From positions 2,561,771-2,625,770 of the forward strand of contig NW_006763294.1 of the NCBI RefSeq assembly GCF_000218685.1: DNA of 64,000 nucleotides. Reading direction: 5' to 3'. The notes beneath the pieces are model-generated. The model had not been told where the DNA came from and made no database searches. It saw only the letters and a list, made by a program, of their open reading frames with translations. The stretch comes from Serpula lacrymans var. lacrymans S7.9 (taxonomy: Eukaryota; Basidiomycota; Agaricomycetes; Boletales; Serpulaceae). How positions within the stretch are numbered: the stretch's first letter is position 1; every line of letters starts with the position of its first letter. Shown piece by piece: positions 58,201-64,000 of this stretch. The position numbers were made by a program, and so were the translations under genes.

Positions 58201-58658
58201 AAAGAGAAATAGCGCCCTTGTGTTCGCAATGGAAGAAAAAAGAAAATCTCACCTTTTGATCCGCCAGTACCAAATTCACCAGCCTGAGCACTCGCACCCC
58301 CACGTCTGCTCTTCAGTGTACTCTCTTCATCCACTTCTGCAATACTGTCCATCACAACCTCCCATTGCTCGCTCGGCCTTGGCATAGGTATTTTTCCATT
58401 TGAACCTTCGTCTTCTTCGTCATTTTTCGATTCAGCGCTAGTACTTTCTCCAGTAAGTTCGGGATTCTCGCTCCTAGTCGCAATGTTGAGAGGGTTGTCT
58501 GGTGGCAGGGTTTGAGCGTGCTGTTTGAGCCTTTCGATAAGTTCTACATTCTTTCCCGATGCCTTCAAAGTGTGTATTTTGCAGAGTTTGACGAGCTGGT
58601 CGCGTTTCAGGGAATGAAGAGCGGGCGAGTTGAAGAGGATCTGTGTTGTTGTCGCCAT
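55207..58658 (-). CDS. Large SAP-domain protein, mostly disordered, probably nuclear
   Basis: Three exons, 58658-58253, 58133-56622 and 56561-55207, give 1090 residues. Residues about 15-50 are a SAP motif (LKRDQLVKLCKIHTLKASGK, VELIERLKQHA), a DNA/RNA-binding helix pair. The rest is Ser/Pro/Thr-rich with a helical, charged stretch around residues 400-620 (NKKLAEEGVETVKIDVLEQR, VGEIFDKLHEQEFEKMDS, QGERDEEAKRLQKEREAIRR) and an acidic run of seven Asp. Basic clusters (SKKRKSS, KKRARQSEYARRRSR) look like nuclear localisation signals; the C-terminus is IPMDLED. The role is unknown; chromatin association is inferred from SAP plus basic clusters. The ATG at 58658 directly precedes the SAP motif. 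Confidence 0.78.
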
Positions 58659-60457
58659 TGTAAAAGATACTTTCAAAACCCTGTAAAATGCATAGATAAA
58701 ACCGTTGGCAGGGACAAGCTTGAGTTCCGTCGCCGCGTTCCAAACGCTTGTTGAACAAAGATCACATGACCGTACTCCCGACAAAACGCGTCTCACGTGA
58801 CCCAATTAAATATATTCCCTACCCGCGGCGATCATTCACTCGACGCCACAGCAGTTCAAGACAAAAACCATCCGTTCTCTACCATGTAGGCAATAGAGAT
58901 ACCACTGTACATGGATTCATTCATGGAATATGGCTCTCGAAAAAGTACTAGCAGTCCTCATTGCCCGTCTAATTGGTGTAAAGTCAACCGCAGTCCACTC
59001 GTCAGTGCGATCGTGGTAGGTTTCACCTGCAGACACTTATTATACTGCTCTGAAGACATCATGAGGTTTATAATTATGTGTGTTCTCCTTTTAACTTCCT
59101 GCTGCCCGTCTTTGCGTCTCATCACGGATCTCGGACTCAAAGAAACACTACCGTGACTATTGGCTTTCCACATCCGCTGGTTCACTTTTGCGATCATCAA
59201 CCAACTTCAAGAATCAATTGCGCATTCAGTCTCCTATTGATGGCGCTTTTATCTTGTAAGGGCCCGAAAATTTCTAATGTTCTGATTGTCTTAACTTTTA
59301 CCCCATAGATTAGTGGCACCACATCTGCTCTCTACTATCCAGGTTTGCGCCACACAACTCTTTTCCCGTTGTTTCTCATGTACCCTTTAGTCAAGTGAGC
59401 GTCGCACAGGGGCTTCGTGTAACCAATGCCCTGTGAAGAGCGCGAATGACTCCAGCAAGTGCTCTTCTAATCCCAGACCTCGCCTGTAACAAACGATCCT
59501 GCCTTTTGTTAGTTAGAAGCTCGATGGTAACTATTCAAATGTCCGCGGGGTGCAGGATTTTCTGGCCTTCTCTGCCCCTCAGTCGCGTCGCAATACTCTG
59601 GCCCCTGACCGCATAAACCTATTGTATTCACAAAGGGACTCACCCAGGATATTTACGACATCACGCGTCCCGGTACATTAATTGAATACGCTCCAAATTG
59701 ATCGTGTTTGCTTATCTATTTGCATTCATTCTTGTACAGTGCTCAGCAATGCTGTCTCACAAGCACGACAGACGCACAAAGTTACCTTGTAGCGCATTCG
59801 AGCACACTCTACGCCGCAGACAATGCCAGTAGCTGTTAACTTCTAGCGAAATGTGCTGTGTGTTTCTCGTTCAAATGGTCTAATCACCACCATTTTGGGC
59901 TTCAGTGACTCGACAGCACATGCATTTTTGCTCAAAATACTAAACGTACGCTTCTATCCCCTTGGTTATGGTACCACCAGTCTCACCCTGTTGCTTTTAC
60001 AGTGAGTCAACACGAACTGCAACAATAATGTTGTATCCATAATAGGTATCTGTTATTAAATTCGTAATGATGCTGTAACGATTTCCTTAGAACCTTCTTG
60101 CGGTGCAGCTTCTTCCAGCTCGATTGCTTTTCAGTGGGTCCACTATGGGTCCGTGTTTGTCCATATGGGTCCGTAAAAAACTACTATACGCGGCAAGTGT
60201 TTTGCAAACAGATGCCATATGCGGCAACTTTTGTCGATTGCGCAAGGCAGTCACATCTCGAGTGCGTCACGCTATCAGTCACACGTGGAAGTCAATCCGA
60301 AGGCGACTGCTCCTTTTATAAGACTCTCCCCGACATGGTTATCCGTCACTCGTCCCCGTCGACATCAAGTCTCATCCCCGCCTCCACTCGCATAAAGACT
60401 CATCAGTTCTTGTATCCACCAACTCATTCACATTATCCCCACTTCACATCATTCAGC
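58659..60457. other. Intergenic / promoter region of Clp1-like gene 3
   Basis: No gene supported; short plus-strand frames at 58748-59308 lack resemblance. Near the right end are direct repeats of TGGGTCC (60135, 60146, 60166; the last two within ATGGGTCCGT) and a TATAAG at 60317-60322, about 140 nt before the ATG at 60458. Confidence 0.45.
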
Positions 60458-61599
60458 ATGGTCCTTCAAGCTACCCGTCGCCAGGACTCCGAGAACACCC
60501 CTCCCACTGCCCGACTCACTGCGTCCAAGTCTCATGGACGAAGCGGTATTCTAGGCCTCTCTGCTCGCCGACACCGTGCTCGCACTACTGGTGGGGCAAA
60601 CCATCCCCGCTACACTGTTGTGCAAGCCAAACGCAGGAGCACCACCAGAACTCCCACTTCCATCAAATTCGATGTTCCTGGAGTTCTTCGCACTCCTACC
60701 TCTGCTTCCTCTTTTATAGATGTGACGATGAAGGAATCGTCTCCATCTGTATCGCCAAACGCTTCTGTATCGCTGCCCAGATATCTATCGCGCCCAGACT
60801 ACCGCGATATTTCTGAAGATAAACTCGTAGCACTTGATGCTGAGTTAGCTGGTACTCCTCTTGATTATATCCATGATGGCTTGGAGGCTATCGGGCCTGA
60901 GTACGTTATCTTTCATTTCGTTTTTAATAACAGCATACTCATACATTATTCTCTAGCATGATACGAGCACTTTCAAATGTGAAAGCTCAGCCCGTACGAA
61001 ACAACCTCCCTAAGGAGCTCTCTATCGTAGTCGATGACATGTCCCGCTACATGCCTACCCACATGCTTGCCGTTTACGCTCGCCAATCGTCTGCGACTCG
61101 CCGACGAGTAACCCTTTTCCCTGTTCACAACATCATCCTTGCCGCTCACTGCGCCAATCTCCCACAACTCCCCGAATCGAACCCCTCTGCCCCAGATGTT
61201 CCTGGATCATCCATCTCGGTTCCTGTCGTCCCTCTATGTATTCCCGCTCCCGAGACTTTCCCTCACCTTTCCGCCTTCCTCTACACCAAGCGCGTGGATC
61301 ACCTCCTTTCGTCTTTACTCCCTTGCCCAGCACCGCCTTCACTGTATCGTGAAGAACCTATGGAAAGTGGCAACCCCGAGTTGGTCCAATTTGCCACCAA
61401 ACTTTCTTCCATGTATACCGCTCAAGCACTGCTTTCACGTGCTATGTTGGTCAATGGACTCTGGCGGAATGTATGCGCACTGGGCATTTTTGACGAGAGG
61501 TTGTGGGGTGCTATGGATGTAGCGTGGGAGGTGCTTTTGACGGCTATGGCCATCGCTACTGGCAAGCCTCAGATGATTCTTGGCACACAGTCATCTTAG
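60458..61599 (+). CDS. Clp1-like (clampless family) protein, copy 3
   Basis: Two exons, 60458-60900 and 60957-61599 (intron 56 nt, phase 2), give 361 residues, close to the size I recall for Coprinopsis Clp1. The frame is also open upstream to 60098, but the ATG at 60458 follows the TATAAG at 60317 at a normal distance and begins a typical basic leader (MVLQATRRQDSENTPP). Signatures: DKLVALDAELAGTPLDYIHD at the end of exon 1, HNIILAAHCANLPQLP near residues 204-219, ISVPVVPLCIPAPETFPHL, FLYTKRVDHLLSSLLP and the C-terminal GLWRNVCALGIFDERLWGAM with DVAWEVLLTAM. It is the best-preserved member of the three. Clp1 proteins are regulators of dikaryon development; cellular partners are not visible in the sequence. 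Confidence 0.87.
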
Positions 61600-61922
61600 A
61601 TCGACATCGATTGCATTTTTCTTTTGTCTCGGACTGCTCTATCATATCTCCTATCCAGCATCACTTATCGCTGGTATTATTTGTTCACTATAGGTGTATG
61701 GCATGCTGTACTTTAGCCACTTTACATTTTCTCTTCATCGCATTATGTCTGCATAACAATGTTTTTATTGATATATATTCTTGACATTAAAAACAATACA
61801 TGATTTTTCCCTCTGGAAACAAAGTGTGCATGCAAACGTGAGAGATCGTGGATCGCTCGTCCCTACTCGCGCTTGTCATATTTGTTGATATGAATTTGCG
61901 AGCAGACTCGGATCACTCGTCG
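61600..61922. other. 3' flank of Clp1-like gene 3
   Basis: AT-rich tail followed by a stretch with repeated GGATC-CTCGTC words (about 61850-61922). No gene. Confidence 0.4.
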
Positions 61923-62279
61923 CCGTTTTGTGAGGAGGATGAATGCCCCACCAAAGATGAGGTGGGGACTTCGTCGTAGGGACTTAGAAGTCGCAAAAAG
62001 AGGTCAAAAATTTAGTGTACAAAAAAGCATTTTTGTAACCAGTAGATCACATTTTGTTAATAGACATTTTTTTTGAACATCTTGAGTTGAGGTTGTTGTC
62101 GCTCTCACCACCATTTTCTAGCTTTTTCACTCAAAAAAAACGCAAAAATTTTCTACACACAATATGTTCTACTAGTAACAAAATTGCTTTTTTGCATACA
62201 AATTTTTATGGTTTTCAAGTCCCTACGACAAATTCCCCACCAAAGATGAGGTAGGGAATTTGTCCTCCTCACAAAATGG
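61923..62279. mobile_element. MITE-like element with about 60-bp terminal inverted repeats
   Basis: The left arm (61923-61985) and right arm (62217-62279) are inverted copies: CCGTTTTGTGAGGAGGA pairs with the end of the right arm, and GTAGGGACTT with its start. Each arm holds a further small hairpin built on CCCCACC-AAAGATGA-GGTGGGG or its variant. The 231-bp centre is AT-rich and non-coding. No target duplication is evident. Confidence 0.65.
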
Positions 62280-62682
62280 TAACAAGTGGTCCCAGTGTGT
62301 GCTCAAAGACAATTTTGGCTAGGAACCAAAATTAATCCCAGTGATCTGGCTGGGTACTGCATATTGCTATGACTTTTTGATTTGTAGAAACTAGGAATAA
62401 TCAGGGCCTCAGTGGTATACAGGACAACTTATATTTGTACCTAGGAATAGTCAGGATTACATCATAAAGCATTAGTTTAAACAATAATGGGAGGAGTTGT
62501 GGTAAATTTGAACCCTATATTTTAAAGTGGCCTTCTGGAAAGCATTAATTGTTCTATTTCAGGCTGTTTTCTTGGTGTCTCCAGACAAAGAATTCCCGCA
62601 CAATGGTAAAGGTGCTAAATCAAGAATACCTTACTTCAGCTTGTTCTGGCAATACAAGAAGATGCTCATTATGAGGGCCGAT
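62280..62682. other. AT-rich spacer before repeat copy 2
   Basis: Nothing recognised apart from general AT-richness like the other transposon-derived zones. Confidence 0.4.
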
Positions 62683-63155
62683 GTCGATGATGAGAACTGT
62701 TGTTAGAAAACCACACACAAAAACAAACTAACACACAATCCTCCCAGATTCCACGGAACTTGTTTAAGGGCTTTGCCTCCTAGAACAGTGGGTGCTCTGG
62801 TTGTTCGTGGGGTGGTATGTATAAGGATCCTTCAAAGTAAAACCCAGAGATGTATGGGTGTGGGTTTTGAGGAGGAGGGATAGTTGAATTTATAAAAAAT
62901 AGGTGCTTAGTGACGAGTATAGATGAGCACTACCTTACTAATTGTAGCACAAGGTAGGTTTGAGAACGACGAGGATGACGAGGTGACGAGGTTCCCAGTG
63001 ATAGCAGGCTCCTGACGCACAAACTGTAGTGCTCAGAAGGACTCTAATCGAAAGGGATGACAATGACTTCAAAAATGGGAAGTGACGATGACAGCAGTTG
63101 ACAGTGGTAGCAGTGGAAAGTGTTGTGACCACACTGGATCACAAGTAGCAGAGTA
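62683..63155. repeat. Old dispersed repeat, copy 2, with both LTR sites empty
   Basis: Aligns with 31888-33190 in the same orientation. At 62791-62795 the sequence runs GGTGC into TCTGGTTGTTCG without interruption, and at 62950-62954 CAAGG runs into TAGGTTTGAGAAC. These are the pre-insertion states of solo LTR 1 and solo LTR 2. Confidence 0.8.
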
Positions 63156-63651
63156 GTGAACTTGAGAGTAGAGAAGAAGTCTGGATTGGATTTCTTGTTG
63201 TTTTTTTTTTTTTTACAAGGTAAAATACAGGGGTTTATATAGTAAAAGAAAAGTAGGCTATGCACAGTATAGCTGTGCAAAAAGAATGAGAAAGAATATG
63301 AAGGAAGGAATGTACGCTGACGAATCCTGCGTAGGTAGTACAGGATAAGATTGTCAAAAAAGGAAAAGAAAGAGATAGAACAATGAATGCTGTGAGTAAT
63401 GTCACAGGTTTGTACAGCCATAAAGTAAAGTCCAATAGCAAAAAGAGAGCAGGAAAATCATGATGTCATGGGAAGATGCAGTAAAAAAAGGGCAAGGCAA
63501 AACACTATCAGTATCAACACAGTTCCTTTATTGTCAGTCAGGCATTCTAAAAAAATATGTGTCCATAAAAATGATTCAAAAATCAAAAATAATCGCACTG
63601 TAAATGAATGTTCTGCTGAAGAAAAAGAAACTGGAGCCACCGGTCCACCAC

Positions 63652-64000
63652 CTAGTCCAAATCCGACAGTTCCATGGTCTTACCAATGGACTGGTTGTGT
63701 TGGACCACCTGATCAAACGAGGGAGGGAGAGGAGTAGTTCCAATTTGGAACAAGTGAGTCCCAGGCAGCGTGTGGTAGGTGTAGCTGTAGCAAAGACGAT
63801 GGACAAAAGATAAGTGTACCCAAGTGAATGGGACAGCAATGAACATGGGCGACGCAAGGGGATGAACCTTCTCCAGCTCAAAAACTACCCACCCACGCTC
63901 CAACCAGGCAAGACGAGCGACCAATGTTTTGATAGTATATGATGGCAGATCGATGTCATGAAGATGGACCTGTTGCCCTATTTGGACCGGCCGCCGGGTG
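63652..64000 (-). CDS. Partial open frame entering from beyond the window, unknown
   Basis: A minus-strand frame is open from the window edge to a TAG at 63654-63652 (about 115 residues), with segments QQVHLHDIDLPSYTIKT, ARLAWLERGWVVFELEKVHP and TPLPPSFDQVVQHNQSIG. I do not recognise the family. The frame lacks introns and looks protein-like. It adjoins repeats, so it may belong to an element or a decayed gene. The start lies outside the window. Confidence 0.35.
   Translation of the reverse strand, partial: TRRPVQIGQQVHLHDIDLPSYTIKTLVARLAWLERGWVVFELEKVHPLASPMFIAVPFTWVHLSFVHRLCYSYTYHTLPGTHLFQIGTTPLPPSFDQVVQHNQSIGKTMELSDLD

Noticed and set aside
58748..59308. Plus-strand frames between the SAP gene and Clp1-like gene 3
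   Set aside because: Short, overlapping in several frames and unlike any family; left as intergenic.
1186..61599. Mating-type A locus, considered because of the Clp1-like genes
   Set aside because: No homeodomain HD1/HD2 genes, mitochondrial intermediate peptidase or beta-flanking gene is present.

Overview
The window is nuclear DNA of a mushroom-forming basidiomycete (Agaricomycetes). The evidence is dense short introns (mostly 48-60 nt, GT-AG with a few GC-AG), three genes of the Clp1 (clampless) family, a lineage-type F-box family, a NACHT-WD40 (NWD) STAND gene of the agaric type, and ordinary fungal housekeeping genes interspersed with transposon debris. I rebuilt exons by hand from splice signals, phase and paralogue alignment. 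For each gene given a protein length, the summed exons are a multiple of three, except Clp1-like copy 2, which is frameshifted.

Layout. 1.2-2.2 kb: Clp1-like gene 1. 2.9-18.8 kb: a cluster of four paralogous F-box genes (A and B on minus, C and D on plus) sharing the same ten-exon architecture. Copy B carries an in-frame stop. A SET/MYND-type methyltransferase gene and an Asterix-like ER membrane gene lie between the two pairs on a shared divergent promoter. 19-28.9 kb: housekeeping block with a conserved protein of unknown function, an LSB5-like VHS/GAT protein, a Nit2-type omega-amidase, and a 1265-residue F-box/WD40 protein.

28.9-41.8 kb is AT-rich and made of mobile elements. It holds reverse transcriptase/RNase H fragments, an old repeat carrying two solo LTRs with perfect target-site duplications, and a dead NACHT-WD40 gene. 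That gene is split in its P-loop by a 5,973-bp element with 42-bp terminal inverted repeats and a 6-bp target duplication. The element carries an intact BTB/POZ gene, a tRNA-like sequence and arrays of short repeats, and I see no recognisable transposase.

42.3-58.7 kb: MFSD1-like transporter, NADP-isocitrate dehydrogenase with both a mitochondrial presequence and a peroxisomal tail, purine nucleoside phosphorylase, a frameshifted Clp1-like gene 2, a zinc-free medium-chain oxidoreductase with a 6-nt microexon, and a large SAP-domain protein. 60.5-61.6 kb: Clp1-like gene 3. 61.9-64 kb: a MITE-like hairpin and a second copy of the 31.9-33.2 kb repeat that preserves both empty LTR insertion sites.

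No metabolic cluster or operon-like unit is apparent. The most informative features are the transposon that lands in the P-loop and its cargo, the internally controlled LTR insertions, and the two local gene-family expansions (F-box and Clp1-like).
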